Positions 1 to 8,506 of a DNA stretch of 64,000 nt are shown in pieces (within the stretch, counting starts at the first letter, position 1; each line of letters starts with the position of its first letter). The stretch is from G020354785 sp964461435 (GTDB lineage Bacteria > Bacteroidota > Bacteroidia > Bacteroidales > UBA10428), in contig CAYWUI010000013.1 in assembly GCA_964461435.1 (NCBI GenBank), positions 1 through 64,000 on the forward strand. Direction: 5' to 3'. The notes beneath the pieces are model-generated. The model was given only the letters and a program-made list of their open reading frames with translations. It made no database searches and was not told the DNA's origin. The position numbers and the translations under genes were made by a program.

Positions 1-307
1 CAATGTGCGTGATAGTCCAGAACAGGAACATAATGGTCAATGCGCTGGCAAGGGCGGAGAGACTGTTAACCATTGTTGCCACACGGGTGACGTCATCTTT
101 GGCAAACAGTGTAAAAAAGCGACCTATTAACATAAAGAATGGTGCTCCCGGGGGATGGCCCACCTCCAGTTTATAAGCGCTTGCAATAAATTCTCCGCAG
201 TCCCAGAAGCTTGACGTTGATTCAATGGTGGACAGATATACAAAACTGGCTGCTATAAAGACTACCCATCCCGAAATATTGTTTATCAGACTAAATCTTT
301 TCATCAT
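1..307 (-). CDS. DUF2723 family membrane protein, N-terminal part (runs off the window)
   Basis: Only the first ~100 residues are present; the gene continues beyond base 1. The translated N-terminus begins MKRFSLINNISGWVVF and contains SFWDCGEFIASAYKLEVG and GHPPGAPFFMLIGRFF, the hallmark of the DUF2723 family, multi-membrane-spanning proteins of Bacteroidota related to GT-C glycosyltransferases (protein O-mannosyltransferase-like). The first hydrophobic segment (about residues 11-30) should be a membrane helix; the D-C-G-E motif following it is in the position where GT-C enzymes carry their catalytic acidic residue, which is inference here. Two adjacent ATG codons (307 and 304) could start it. 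The catalytic and lumenal parts cannot be judged. The family call is strong; the substrate is unknown. Confidence 0.85.
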   Translation of the reverse strand, partial: MMKRFSLINNISGWVVFIAASFVYLSTIESTSSFWDCGEFIASAYKLEVGHPPGAPFFMLIGRFFTLFAKDDVTRVATMVNSLSALASALTIMFLFWTITHI

Positions 308-397
308 CTTATCAATGATATATTGTTAAAACAAAATAAATTATACACAAAGAACGAGAAATTTTATTTAAAATTAAAATGTGACTAATTACAATTC

Positions 398-928
398 TTA
401 ATTTTTCTTTATGAGAACGTATCTCCACAGTTTGTTCTTCCAGTATTCTCCGGCATAATCAATACCTATTCTTTTAAGTGTGGTATATCCGGCATTTTCT
501 TTATTATTTTCAATCCAGATTCTGTTAGATACCGCAAGGTTTTCCCCATAATAACTTTTATTAATACCCAGATATTTAGTAACCTTCCCGGGGCCTTCCA
601 ATCCTTCAAGGCTTCTTATTAATACAGCCTGGGGATGCCCCGGTTTACCGGTAACAATGTTCAGCATCCAGTACATGCCGTATATTAAATAAACATATAA
701 ATGTCCCCCGCTGCAATACATAATTTCATTCCGCTTTGTTTTACCCTTTTTTGCATGGCAGGCTTCGTCTTCCTCTCCCCTGTATACTTCGACTTCAGTA
801 ATTTTATATTTTTTAAGCGGTTCATTTCTTTTAACGACAAGGAATTTCCCGAGTAAATCAGGGGCTACCTCAAGGGCGTCTTTTTCGAAGAATTTTTTAT
901 TTACTCTATAGTTTTTCTCAGGATTCAA
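398..928 (-). CDS. mpg: DNA-3-methyladenine glycosylase (AAG/MPG family)
   Basis: Base-excision repair enzyme of the AAG family that removes alkylated purines such as 3-methyladenine. The 176-residue protein covers the whole family fold. The motif TEVEVYRGEEDEACHA aligns with the human AAG active site: Glu47 corresponds to the catalytic Glu125, Tyr49 to Tyr127 and His58 to His136, with identical spacing. The downstream block GGHLYVYLIYGMYWMLNIV is also characteristic, and the C-terminus (AGEYWKNKLWRYVL) is complete. The only start codon after the upstream in-frame stop is TTG at 928, so a TTG start is likely; no clear Shine-Dalgarno sequence precedes it. It lies between the DUF2723 gene and the O-antigen-ligase-like gene on the same strand with ~56 bp upstream spacing, so it may be co-transcribed, but no functional link is evident. 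Confidence 0.93.
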   Translation of the reverse strand: MNPEKNYRVNKKFFEKDALEVAPDLLGKFLVVKRNEPLKKYKITEVEVYRGEEDEACHAKKGKTKRNEIMYCSGGHLYVYLIYGMYWMLNIVTGKPGHPQAVLIRSLEGLEGPGKVTKYLGINKSYYGENLAVSNRIWIENNKENAGYTTLKRIGIDYAGEYWKNKLWRYVLIKKN

Positions 929-984
929 TTTGAAGAAAATCTAGAAAATATGTTCCTAATAAATAAGTACTGATAGCAATTAAG

Positions 985-2574
985 CTATTCATTTTTATAT
1001 CCCAGCAAGAGCAGAGCGTAGAAATATGAAAAGAATGAAATCCCTGCATGAGTCTCCAGGGTGTCTTCATTTAGCATTGAAAAAAAACCGATCATAAAGA
1101 AAACTACAAATAACATGCTTTTATGTTTCTTTTCGTAGAAGACAGGATAGATAAGAGCAAACATTATCCAGAGAAATCCAAAGACACCAAAAGTAAGAAA
1201 AAAAGTAATTAACTGGTTATGGGCTTTTAACCGCCATTTTTGCGCCAGCGCGGAGTTAGAGATTTTGTACTGAATATTAAATGCCTGTTTAACATCACCG
1301 GTGCCTACTCCAAACCAGAAGTTTTTCTTAATTATCTGGAAAGCGTTTTTCTGGAATTCATAACGTTGCGTGATTGAATGGCCACTCGGATTGCCAAGTT
1401 TTTTATAGGTATCAATTTCCCATATTATTTGATAGATCCTTGGATACATTCCAAATTTTCTTTTAAAAATATAATTCGAATAACCATCTAAAATCAATGC
1501 TATGTCTTCATCTGTTAGCTTTGATACTCCGACGGAATCTTTTCTTAGACCTTTGGATGTCAGATACCTGATAAGAGTTTGTCTTAAATTTTGTCCTTTT
1601 TTATCATTCCCGTCATATTTGTAGATTTCACTCCTTTTATTCCATTCACTCTCGAGTTCTTTTTCACATATGTAAATATTCACATAATTGCCGTTTTCAA
1701 GCAGCTTATTATTAAGATTATGATCATATTTATTTCCGTTAACAGTATAATTATCAATGTCTTCAATGTTAATCTCCTTGATTGAATAAAATCTATTTAT
1801 ACAACTCGTTATGTAATAAACCTCAAAGAATACTCCTGTGAGTAGACATAACAATACTGTTGTTTTTGCAATAATATTCTTTTGATCAATAATCCATTTA
1901 AGAATGACAAAGGGCGTAATAATAATAAAGATTAAAATACCTGTAAATGACTGGAGCAGGAATAAAAAAACAATTAGCCATACGATTGCAGGAACATAAA
2001 ATATTTTCCACCTGAAATCAGATGTACTTGGATCGAAAAATGCATAATAGACTAAGGTAAAGATGGCCATATTAACAAGCAGGGCAAACCTGATATGTGA
2101 AATGAAACGCGATATTTCGCGTATATCATTAACTTCAATTTTTGTAATGTTAAATAATATTGCCGTACTTATAAATGAACTTACAATTACAGTACCGATG
2201 AACAGAAGTAAAATATACTTTATTTGTTTGCCTGTTAATTGCTCTGATGTCCCTATTATTATCGGGAGTGCCAGAAAGGGCAATTTAATTCTCAGATCAT
2301 GAAAAGCATATTTAAAATCTTGTGAATACAATAATCCTATTATATGCACTAAATAAATTGAGAATATCAGCAGGAGACTTTTTCGCTGCTTAAAAATCTG
2401 AAGTTTCCTGTAGTCACCTTCAGCCGCATCAATAATAACCTCGGCAGACCAGTTTGCTGCTAATAATAATTCTGATACACTCATCCCAAATAACGACACG
2501 GGCAAACTTATACCAAGCAATGCTAATCCGGCTAAATATACTATCCTGTGAAAATCCTTCCTGTAATAGTCCAT
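985..2574 (-). CDS. O-antigen ligase-like / Wzy-type polytopic membrane protein
   Basis: A 529-residue inner-membrane protein with many hydrophobic segments. Near the C-terminus, about residues 410-470, it has the O-antigen ligase family (PF04932) pattern: a conserved FGVGTGDVKQAF loop followed by KAHNQLITFFLTFGVFG, which resembles the WaaL/Wzy signature with a conserved His in a periplasmic loop. A long hydrophilic stretch (roughly residues 260-380) is the large periplasmic loop typical of these enzymes. Members join or polymerise lipid-linked glycans at the periplasmic face of the inner membrane. Nothing nearby in the window is a clear glycan assembly gene except the DUF2723 fragment, so whether it acts as ligase or polymerase cannot be decided. 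Starts with ATG; length is somewhat above the usual 400-450. Confidence 0.75.
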   Translation of the reverse strand: MDYYRKDFHRIVYLAGLALLGISLPVSLFGMSVSELLLAANWSAEVIIDAAEGDYRKLQIFKQRKSLLLIFSIYLVHIIGLLYSQDFKYAFHDLRIKLPFLALPIIIGTSEQLTGKQIKYILLLFIGTVIVSSFISTAILFNITKIEVNDIREISRFISHIRFALLVNMAIFTLVYYAFFDPSTSDFRWKIFYVPAIVWLIVFLFLLQSFTGILIFIIITPFVILKWIIDQKNIIAKTTVLLCLLTGVFFEVYYITSCINRFYSIKEINIEDIDNYTVNGNKYDHNLNNKLLENGNYVNIYICEKELESEWNKRSEIYKYDGNDKKGQNLRQTLIRYLTSKGLRKDSVGVSKLTDEDIALILDGYSNYIFKRKFGMYPRIYQIIWEIDTYKKLGNPSGHSITQRYEFQKNAFQIIKKNFWFGVGTGDVKQAFNIQYKISNSALAQKWRLKAHNQLITFFLTFGVFGFLWIMFALIYPVFYEKKHKSMLFVVFFMIGFFSMLNEDTLETHAGISFFSYFYALLLLGYKNE

Positions 2575-2723
2575 TAAAGTTTATTGTAGATATATAAAAT
2601 CAGAATGTTATTTTTAAATATGCTGTTAAAAAACTCCAATTATAATATAAAATATCCATAATCTATTTTGTTTTTATGAAGTTTTTTAAAATTTGTGATA
2701 TGTCAAATAAAAAAAGATATAAT

Positions 2724-2754
2724 TGTTGTAATATTAAAAATAATTGTATTTTTG
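2724..2754 (+). promoter_or_regulatory. Candidate Bacteroidota promoter for rplM-rpsI-rpsB-tsf
   Basis: TATTTTTG at 2747-2754 fits the Bacteroidota -7 element TAnnTTTG, and a TTG at 2726-2728 lies 18 bp upstream, near the usual -33 distance. Transcription would begin near 2761, giving a leader of about 50 nt before the GTG of rplM. The whole 2575-2812 gap is AT-rich and otherwise featureless. Confidence 0.55.
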
Positions 2755-2812
2755 CACTCCACAAATTTTAATGTGTTTAATCTTTATTTTAAAATAGTAA
2801 TATACAGGTAAG

Positions 2813-3268
2813 GTGGATACATTGCGCTATAAGACTTTTTCGGCAAAAAAGGCAGATATTCAGAAAGAATGGTTTATTGTCGATGCAACTGATCAGGTTT
2901 TGGGGAGGTTTTCATCCGCTGTAGCCAGAATCCTGAGAGGCAAGAATAAATCGAATTTCACACCTCATATTGATTGCGGAGACAATGTAATTGTTATTAA
3001 TGCTGAAAAGATTAAATTAACCGGCAAAAAGTGGACTGATAAGATATATACCAGGCATACCGGTTATCCCAGCGGCCAGAGATTTAAAACTCCCTCGCAA
3101 TTGCTCGCCAGGAATCCGGGGTCAATTATTGAAAGGGCTGTAAAGGGGATGCTGCCAAAGAACAGGTTGGGAAGTGAAATTTTCAGGAATCTTTATGTCT
3201 ATGCCGGTCCGGATCATCCGCATGAAGCGCAAAAGCCCAAAAAGCTCGACATCGGTTTAATTAAATAG
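2813..3268 (+). CDS. rplM: 50S ribosomal protein L13
   Basis: Large-subunit ribosomal protein uL13, 151 residues, binding 23S rRNA early in assembly. Diagnostic blocks include EWFIVDATDQVLGR, the NFTPHIDCGDNVIVINA segment and the C-terminal YAGPDHPHEAQKP. The start is taken as GTG at 2813 because it gives MDTLRYKT, the N-terminus usual for Bacteroidota L13; a TTG three codons later is the only competitor. rpsI follows after 5 bp, the universal rplM-rpsI pairing, so the two are translationally close and almost certainly co-transcribed. Nothing unusual. Confidence 0.98.
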   Translation: MDTLRYKTFSAKKADIQKEWFIVDATDQVLGRFSSAVARILRGKNKSNFTPHIDCGDNVIVINAEKIKLTGKKWTDKIYTRHTGYPSGQRFKTPSQLLARNPGSIIERAVKGMLPKNRLGSEIFRNLYVYAGPDHPHEAQKPKKLDIGLIK

Positions 3269-3273
3269 TAGTT

Positions 3274-3660
3274 ATGGAGGTAGTTAGCTCTATAGGAAGA
3301 AGAAAAGCAGCAATAGCTCGTATATATGTGAGCGAAGGCAAGGGAGAAATTTTGGTAAATAAAAGAGATTATAAAGAATATTTTCCTATTGAACAATTTC
3401 AGTATCTTATTCAGCAACCTTTAAAGCTGGTTGATTCGCTTGAAAAATATGATATTAAAGTAAATATTAAAGGGGGAGGTACCAAGGGACAGGCTGAAGC
3501 GCTCAGATTAGCTATTGCCAGGGCTCTTGTTAAGATCAATCCCGAGAATAAAGAGAAGATAAAAGCAAACAAATTACTAACCAGAGATTCCCGCGTTGTT
3601 GAAAGAAAAAAACCCGGACGGCCTAAAGCCAGAAAGAGATTTCAGTTTAGTAAACGTTAA
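3274..3660 (+). CDS. rpsI: 30S ribosomal protein S9
   Basis: Small-subunit ribosomal protein uS9, 128 residues. The N-terminus VVSSIGRRKAAIARIYVSEGKGEILVN has the family's GRRKxAxARV signature, and the protein ends in the conserved RxxxxxKxxGRPKARKRFQFSKR tail whose terminal KR reaches the P-site tRNA on the ribosome. It starts with ATG 5 bp after rplM. A structured RNA element separates it from rpsB about 30 bp downstream. Length and sequence are ordinary for the phylum. Confidence 0.98.
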   Translation: MEVVSSIGRRKAAIARIYVSEGKGEILVNKRDYKEYFPIEQFQYLIQQPLKLVDSLEKYDIKVNIKGGGTKGQAEALRLAIARALVKINPENKEKIKANKLLTRDSRVVERKKPGRPKARKRFQFSKR

Positions 3661-3686
3661 TTTATCAGACTATTGTTTAGTATCTA

Positions 3687-3733
3687 AATCGTAAAGACTC
3701 ATGCCGATTAATCGGTATGGCTACTTAGCGATT
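3687..3733 (+). promoter_or_regulatory. Structured RNA leader candidate upstream of rpsB
   Basis: Between rpsI and rpsB the transcript can fold into a nested two-part stem. The outer stem pairs 3687-3696 with 3724-3733 (ten positions including one G-U and one A-A mismatch). The inner hairpin pairs 3701-3707 with 3712-3718 around a TTAA loop, extended by 3699-3700 with 3719-3720. No U-run follows, so it is not a rho-independent terminator. The element ends ~28 nt before the rpsB ATG. Ribosomal protein operons are often autoregulated by such leaders; that this one binds S2 is inference. Confidence 0.55.
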
Positions 3734-3761
3734 GACAAAATTGAACGTAAACAAAAATAAA

Positions 3762-4634
3762 ATGCCAAGAACAACATTTAACGAATTATTAGAAGCCGGT
3801 GTTCATTTCGGACACCTGAAAAGAAAATGGAATCCAAATATGGCTCCCTATATTTTTATGGAGCGTAATGGTATTCATATTATTGATCTGCAGAAAACAA
3901 TAGCAAAAATCGATGATGCTTGTGCTGCCTTGAAACAAATGACAAAATCGGGCAGAAAAATATTGTTTGTTGCCACGAAAAAACAGGCAAAGGAGATTGT
4001 TGCAGACAGGGTTAAAAAGGTTAATATGCCATATGTTACTGAAAGATGGCCCGGAGGTATGCTGACGAATTTCCCTACGATAAGGAAAGCTGTAAAGAAA
4101 ATGGCATCTATTGATAAGATGGCTACTGATGGTACATTTGACAATATGTCAAAGAGAGAAAGGCTCCAGGTTGCCAGGCAGAGAGCCAAGCTGGAAAAAA
4201 ACCTTGGCAGTATAGCTGATCTTACAAGATTACCTGCTGCCCTGTTTATAGTAGATATCTCTAAGGAATATATTGCGGTACACGAGGCACAGCGACTTAA
4301 TATACCGGTTTTTGCCATTGTTGATACCAATTCAAATCCGAATGAAGTGGATTTTCCTATACCTGCCAATGATGATGCTTCAAAGTCAATAGCACTGATA
4401 GTTGATATTGTCTGTAAAGCTATATATGAAGGACTTGAGGAAAGGAAGATAGAGAAAGAGAAAGAAGCTGCGGGCATGGCAAAAAAGGCAAAAAAGGAAG
4501 AAAAGGAAGATGAGCAGCCTGAAGATCGCGCAGGAGGAGAAGAAGAGGAAGAAGAACAAGAAATTGATGAAGATATAATAGTTCCGAAAATCAGGGAAAT
4601 AAAAAAATCCCCGGCCAAAAAACTCAGAGAATAG
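3762..4634 (+). CDS. rpsB: 30S ribosomal protein S2
   Basis: Small-subunit protein uS2, 290 residues from the ATG at 3762. This start gives MPRTTFNELLEAGVHFGH, the N-terminus expected for Bacteroidota S2. An upstream in-frame TTG at 3732 would add ten residues, but it lies inside the RNA stem before the gene and lacks conservation. The core (GVHFGHLKRKWNPNM, ERWPGGMLTNF, VDTNSNPNEVDFPIPAND) is complete. After about residue 225 there is a long Lys/Glu-rich tail with an almost uninterrupted acidic run around residues 255-272. Such charged tails are common in Bacteroidota S2 but this one is long. tsf follows after 36 bp, the conserved rpsB-tsf pair. Confidence 0.97.
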   Translation: MPRTTFNELLEAGVHFGHLKRKWNPNMAPYIFMERNGIHIIDLQKTIAKIDDACAALKQMTKSGRKILFVATKKQAKEIVADRVKKVNMPYVTERWPGGMLTNFPTIRKAVKKMASIDKMATDGTFDNMSKRERLQVARQRAKLEKNLGSIADLTRLPAALFIVDISKEYIAVHEAQRLNIPVFAIVDTNSNPNEVDFPIPANDDASKSIALIVDIVCKAIYEGLEERKIEKEKEAAGMAKKAKKEEKEDEQPEDRAGGEEEEEEQEIDEDIIVPKIREIKKSPAKKLRE

Positions 4635-4670
4635 ACATATACAAATTATAAATATCAAATAAAAAATATT

Positions 4671-5498
4671 ATGGCTGAAATTACAGTTGCAGATGTTAGC
4701 AAGCTCAGAAAGACAACAGGAGCAGGTATGATGGATTGCAAAAAGGCACTTCAGGAATCTGATGGTGATTTTAATAAGGCTGTTGAAATTATTAGAAAAA
4801 AAGGACAGGCGATAGCGAATAAGAGGGCGGACAGAGAGGCCAGAGAAGGTGTTGTGATTGCAAAAACAACTAATGATGCACGAAGAGGTGCGATAATTGT
4901 ATTAAACTGTGAAACTGATTTTGTAGCAAAGAATGAGGATTTTATAAAATTTGCCATGTCTATTCTCGATAAAGCAATTACAGATAATCCCGGTAATCTT
5001 GAGGATCTGAAAAAGCTCGAGCTTGGAGGCAAGGCTATTGCTGATAAGGTAATTGAACATATGGGAATTATAGGAGAAAAACTTGAACTTTCTTATTATG
5101 ACAGGATTGAGGCTAAGCAAGTGATTTCATATGTTCACCCCGGGAATAAACTTGCTTCACTTGCCGGACTGAATAAGGTTGTTGATATTCAGGCTGGCAA
5201 GGATGTGGCTATGCAGGTTGCTGCCATGAATCCTGTTGCTGTTGACAAGGAAGATGTTCCTCCTGAAATTGTTGAAAAAGAAAAAGAAATTGGAAGGGAG
5301 CAAGCCAGGCATGAAGGGCGGCCGGAGAATATTCTGGATAAAATAGCTGAAGGTAAGTTAAACAAGTTCTACAAGGAAAGCACATTACTAAACCAGGATT
5401 ATATCAGGGACAACAAAAAAACGATCAGGCAATATCTGGGAGAGATTGATAATGATCTGACTGTCACTGGCTTCTTAAGATACAATTTGAACGATTAG
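4671..5498 (+). CDS. tsf: Elongation factor Ts
   Basis: Guanine nucleotide exchange factor for EF-Tu, 275 residues. The N-terminal UBA-like segment contains VSKLRKTTGAGMMDCKKAL, and the core carries IIVLNCETDFVAKNEDF, the TDFVA(K/R)N signature that contacts EF-Tu. The C-terminal part has the usual LLNQDYIRDNKKTIRQYL block. It sits 36 bp after rpsB and ends the ribosomal cluster; the next gene, frr, has its own candidate promoter. The 233 bp gap behind it has only weak AT-rich inverted repeats and no convincing terminator. Confidence 0.98.
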   Translation: MAEITVADVSKLRKTTGAGMMDCKKALQESDGDFNKAVEIIRKKGQAIANKRADREAREGVVIAKTTNDARRGAIIVLNCETDFVAKNEDFIKFAMSILDKAITDNPGNLEDLKKLELGGKAIADKVIEHMGIIGEKLELSYYDRIEAKQVISYVHPGNKLASLAGLNKVVDIQAGKDVAMQVAAMNPVAVDKEDVPPEIVEKEKEIGREQARHEGRPENILDKIAEGKLNKFYKESTLLNQDYIRDNKKTIRQYLGEIDNDLTVTGFLRYNLND

Positions 5499-5696
5499 AT
5501 TTTATACTGACCACTTTTTTAAAGCTTGAAATTTCCCGGTAATATAGTTCATACCATAGCTATATATTGGCATATATTATGATTTTTTTGCAACCTGTCC
5601 CTTAAGAATTGATGCGCATCCTGCCGGATAGTTGTTTTATGCATTTACAATTATAAAAGTATAGTTTAATTTTTCATTACTGAAATATATTTTTCT

Positions 5697-5704
5697 TAAA
5701 TTTG
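5697..5704 (+). promoter_or_regulatory. Candidate -7 element for frr
   Basis: TAAATTTG matches TAnnTTTG and lies 27 bp before the frr ATG. The -33 region is only T-rich with no clear TTTG, so this is a partial match. Confidence 0.35.
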
Positions 5705-5731
5705 TTATAGTTCAAACTAATAACTTAATTT

Positions 5732-6295
5732 ATGGAAGAAGAAGTTCAATTTTATATAGATGAGGCAAAAGAAAAGATGGATAAAGCCATAAGCCATCTT
5801 CAGGATGAATTAATGAGGGTCAGGGCAGGCAAAGCTACAACAAGCCTTCTGGATGGAATTACCGTTGATTACTATAGTGTTCTGACTCCTCTGAACCAGG
5901 TATCAAATCTTAGCACGCCTGATGCAAAAACCATAATAATTCAGCCGTGGGATAAGAATATGATTGAGCCTATTGAAAAAGCTATAATGCATGCCAATAT
6001 CGGCTTGAATCCTGCAAATAACGGGGAGTTGATAAGAGTTGCCGTTCCTCCTTTAACAGAAGAGCGAAGAATATCTTTGGTCAAACAAATAAAATCTCTG
6101 GGTGAGACCTGCAAGGTGAGTATCAGAAATTCAAGGCGGGAGGCTAATGAAGAATTTAAGAAACTGCAGAAAGATGGCCTTTCCGAGGATTTAGCCAAAG
6201 ATGCAGAAATTGAAGTACAGGAAATGACCAGTGATTTCACAAAGAAGATTGATGATATGATAGCATCCAGGGAAAAGGATATTATGACCGTATAG
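5732..6295 (+). CDS. frr: Ribosome recycling factor
   Basis: RRF, 187 residues, splits post-termination ribosomes together with EF-G. Family blocks are clear: HLQDELMRVRAGKATTSLLDGI near the N-terminus, the middle LSTPDAKTIIIQPWDKNMIEPIEKAI, and NPANNGELIRVAVPPLTEERR followed by the long helix KSLGETCKVSIRNSRREANEEFKK. Length is typical. It stands alone as a likely single-gene transcript between tsf and the convergent radical SAM gene; pyrH, its frequent neighbour, is not present. Confidence 0.97.
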   Translation: MEEEVQFYIDEAKEKMDKAISHLQDELMRVRAGKATTSLLDGITVDYYSVLTPLNQVSNLSTPDAKTIIIQPWDKNMIEPIEKAIMHANIGLNPANNGELIRVAVPPLTEERRISLVKQIKSLGETCKVSIRNSRREANEEFKKLQKDGLSEDLAKDAEIEVQEMTSDFTKKIDDMIASREKDIMTV

Positions 6296-6334
6296 GCAAT
6301 ACTATATTTACAGGAAAAGTATAATTCCTTGCAT

Positions 6335-7357
6335 CTATTTTTTAATGATTATCCGACTCAGTCCTTCAGTACAATTGCAGCATATACCAATATCTTTTCT
6401 TGAAGTAAGTATGGATTTCCGGAATTCATTATACTTACTGTTTTTCCAGATATCTTTTAAACCGTTTTTATAAATATTTCCAAAAGCATAGGACGCATCC
6501 TTATCAAAACAGCATGGCAGTACCATACCATTCTGTGTAATTACCGTTGAACTCCATAGTCTCCAGCATTTATTCGCCAGCCTGTTTTTAATTATATAAT
6601 TCCTGTCTTCTGATAGTTTATATCTTGAATACTTACTTATTGTCGGAATTAATGGATTGCCATTCCTGAATTCATTAATTTGTATTGATTTGAATAATAC
6701 CTGGTTTGCACCGAGATGCTTATAAAACTTTTTTATTTCACGGAGCTGATACTGGTTATGCCTGGTAATGAGCGACTGGACAATAATATGTGGTTTCCCG
6801 GATTTTAGTGTTTTTTTATGACTTGCAAGGGTTTTAATACCTGTAATTATCTTTTCAATATTTCCGTTTTTACGATATATCTCATAAATATCCTGTGTCA
6901 TACCGTCTGCACATACTATTAGCCTGTCAAGACAGGATTCGACTATCTTCTTTGAATTCCGGGCGTTCAAAAAATGTCCGTTTGTGGAGATATTGGTATA
7001 TATTTTTTTTTCTTTTGCAATCGCTATCATCTTAAAAATGTCAGGGTGCAGGAATGGCTCACCCTGAAAATAGAGGTTGAGGTATAATAGGAAGGGGGCC
7101 AATTCGTCAGTGATCTTTTTATAAAGGGTCATCTGCATGTTGCCGGCTGCTCTTGTAAGTGCTTTTTGTCCGCTCGGGCACTCGCTGCAGGCAAGATTAC
7201 AGAAGGTAGTGGGTTCAATTGAAATGCTGCAGGGATAACCTGAGATTAATGGTTTTTTTATTAATGCCGATATAAAGTAGCTACATTTAAGTTTTATTAA
7301 ATTAAAGATTTTTCCTGGCGAAGATGCCGAAAAGAGATTCAGGTAATCATAAAACAT
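6335..7357 (-). CDS. Radical SAM / SPASM domain protein
   Basis: A 340-residue radical SAM enzyme. The CxxxCxxC iron-sulfur cluster motif is present as CNLACSEC (Cys53, Cys57, Cys60). A SPASM-like C-terminal domain follows: a Cys in NKCWRLWSSTVITQNGMVLPCCFDKD (broken here: Cys near residues 261, 277 and 278) and ICCNCTEG near the C-terminus, which would hold auxiliary clusters. The GNIYKNGLKDIWKNSKYNEFR segment is the typical SPASM connector. Such enzymes modify peptides, cofactors or other small molecules; the substrate is unknown because no precursor peptide or partner gene lies next to it. It is convergent with frr and followed upstream by an OmpA-like lipoprotein 31 bp away. Confidence 0.85.
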   Translation of the reverse strand: MFYDYLNLFSASSPGKIFNLIKLKCSYFISALIKKPLISGYPCSISIEPTTFCNLACSECPSGQKALTRAAGNMQMTLYKKITDELAPFLLYLNLYFQGEPFLHPDIFKMIAIAKEKKIYTNISTNGHFLNARNSKKIVESCLDRLIVCADGMTQDIYEIYRKNGNIEKIITGIKTLASHKKTLKSGKPHIIVQSLITRHNQYQLREIKKFYKHLGANQVLFKSIQINEFRNGNPLIPTISKYSRYKLSEDRNYIIKNRLANKCWRLWSSTVITQNGMVLPCCFDKDASYAFGNIYKNGLKDIWKNSKYNEFRKSILTSRKDIGICCNCTEGLSRIIIKK

Positions 7358-7388
7358 ATGAAAGAGAAATCAAATTATAAGATCAAAG

Positions 7389-8390
7389 TTAGTTATTCTC
7401 AAGTATTTTAAACAGTTCATCCAGTTTGGGAGTAAGAATAATTTCAGTCCTCCTGTTTTTTTGACGTGCTTCAGGTGTTTTCCCGGGGTCAACAGGCATA
7501 AATTCCCCTTTCCCGGAAGCTGTTAGTCGCTTTGGATTTATTTTTGATCCGTCAAGAAGAATCCTGACTATGGCAGTTGCTCTTTGAACACTCAGATCCC
7601 AGTTATCTTTATATGCTGAACCCGGAATGACCTTTACATCATCGGTATGTCCTTCTATCATAATATTAATATCGGGATTCTGTTCAAGTACTTTTGCCAG
7701 TTTCTTAAGTGCGTTGACACCTTTAACATCAACTTCAGTACTCCCACTTTTAAACAACAATTTTTCCTCCAGTGAAACATATACTTTCCCGTTTTTCTGG
7801 GAAACAGTTAGTCCCTGATTTTCAAATCCCAGCAATGCTTCTGACACTTTTTGTTTTAATGCATTAACAGCAGAGTCTTTTCTCAACAAAATACTTTCCA
7901 GCTCTATTAAGCGGGCATTACGTTTTTCTAGTTCATTTTTTAATTGTTCAAGATTTGCTTTTTTCTCATCAAGAGTCCCTGAGAGTCTGTTTAGTTCATC
8001 TTCCCTTTTAATTAAATCTTCCTGTGTGGCTTGTAGCTGTTCAAGAAGTCTCTTTTTTTCTGTATCACTGCCTTTTATTATTGTTTCCTGTGAGCTTGAC
8101 AGACCCTGGTACCTTTGCCTTAGCTGATTATATTCGGCTAACAAATGGTCAAGCTCACTTTTTTTCCTGGTGCTATCTTCCAACAGGCTGGAAATATTTT
8201 TATTGGTAGCTTCCATCCGTGACTTTAATTCATTATTATCGACAGTCAGTTTTTCATTTTCACCTTTTAAAAGGTCATTTTCTTCCCGGCAGTTCCTGTT
8301 CTCATGTTGAAGGGTCTTAAATTGTCTGGGGGATACGCAGGTTAATAATGTAAATCCGGTCAAAGCAATAACTATACTGGTTAATCTCAT
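7389..8390 (-). CDS. OmpA-family peptidoglycan-binding lipoprotein with long coiled coil
   Basis: A 333-residue envelope protein. An N-terminal signal (MRLTSIVIALTGFTLLTC) ends in a possible lipobox with Cys18, though Thr at -1 is not the usual residue. Residues ~30-190 are a continuous charged coiled coil rich in Glu, Lys, Leu and Asn. The C-terminal OmpA/MotB domain (about 205-325) has the peptidoglycan-binding pattern NIMIEGHTDD, NWDLSVQRA and GKGEFMPVDPG, with Asp and Arg residues for diaminopimelate recognition. It probably tethers the outer membrane or a periplasmic partner to peptidoglycan. The adjacent radical SAM gene downstream on the same strand (31 bp) may be co-transcribed. Divergent from dxs. 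Confidence 0.85.
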   Translation of the reverse strand: MRLTSIVIALTGFTLLTCVSPRQFKTLQHENRNCREENDLLKGENEKLTVDNNELKSRMEATNKNISSLLEDSTRKKSELDHLLAEYNQLRQRYQGLSSSQETIIKGSDTEKKRLLEQLQATQEDLIKREDELNRLSGTLDEKKANLEQLKNELEKRNARLIELESILLRKDSAVNALKQKVSEALLGFENQGLTVSQKNGKVYVSLEEKLLFKSGSTEVDVKGVNALKKLAKVLEQNPDINIMIEGHTDDVKVIPGSAYKDNWDLSVQRATAIVRILLDGSKINPKRLTASGKGEFMPVDPGKTPEARQKNRRTEIILTPKLDELFKILENN

Positions 8391-8474
8391 AATATATTTT
8401 TATTTTAATATTAAATATTTTGATGAAATTACAACATGAATCAATTAACCTCAAATAAAGTAAATAATAATTAT

Positions 8475-8482
8475 TAACTTTG
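8475..8482 (+). promoter_or_regulatory. Candidate -7 element for dxs
   Basis: TAACTTTG fits TAnnTTTG, 24 bp before the dxs ATG in the divergent gap. No clear -33 TTTG is seen, so only half of the promoter is supported. Confidence 0.35.
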
Positions 8483-8506
8483 AGAGCCTAATTTTAAATA
8501 TCTTAA

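Noticed and set aside
3687..3733. The rpsI-rpsB hairpin as a terminator
   Set aside because: There is no T-run after the stem, and rpsB follows on the same strand.
3732..3761. TTG 3732 as the rpsB start
   Set aside because: It lies in the outer stem of the leader element and adds ten residues absent from typical S2; ATG 3762 gives the conserved N-terminus.
3875..4618. Long antisense open frame opposite rpsB
   Set aside because: It has very low-complexity Ser/Phe-rich sequence, matches no family and is explained by the codon use of rpsB.
5499..5731. Terminator behind tsf
   Set aside because: Only weak ATATAT inverted repeats are present, too unstable to call.
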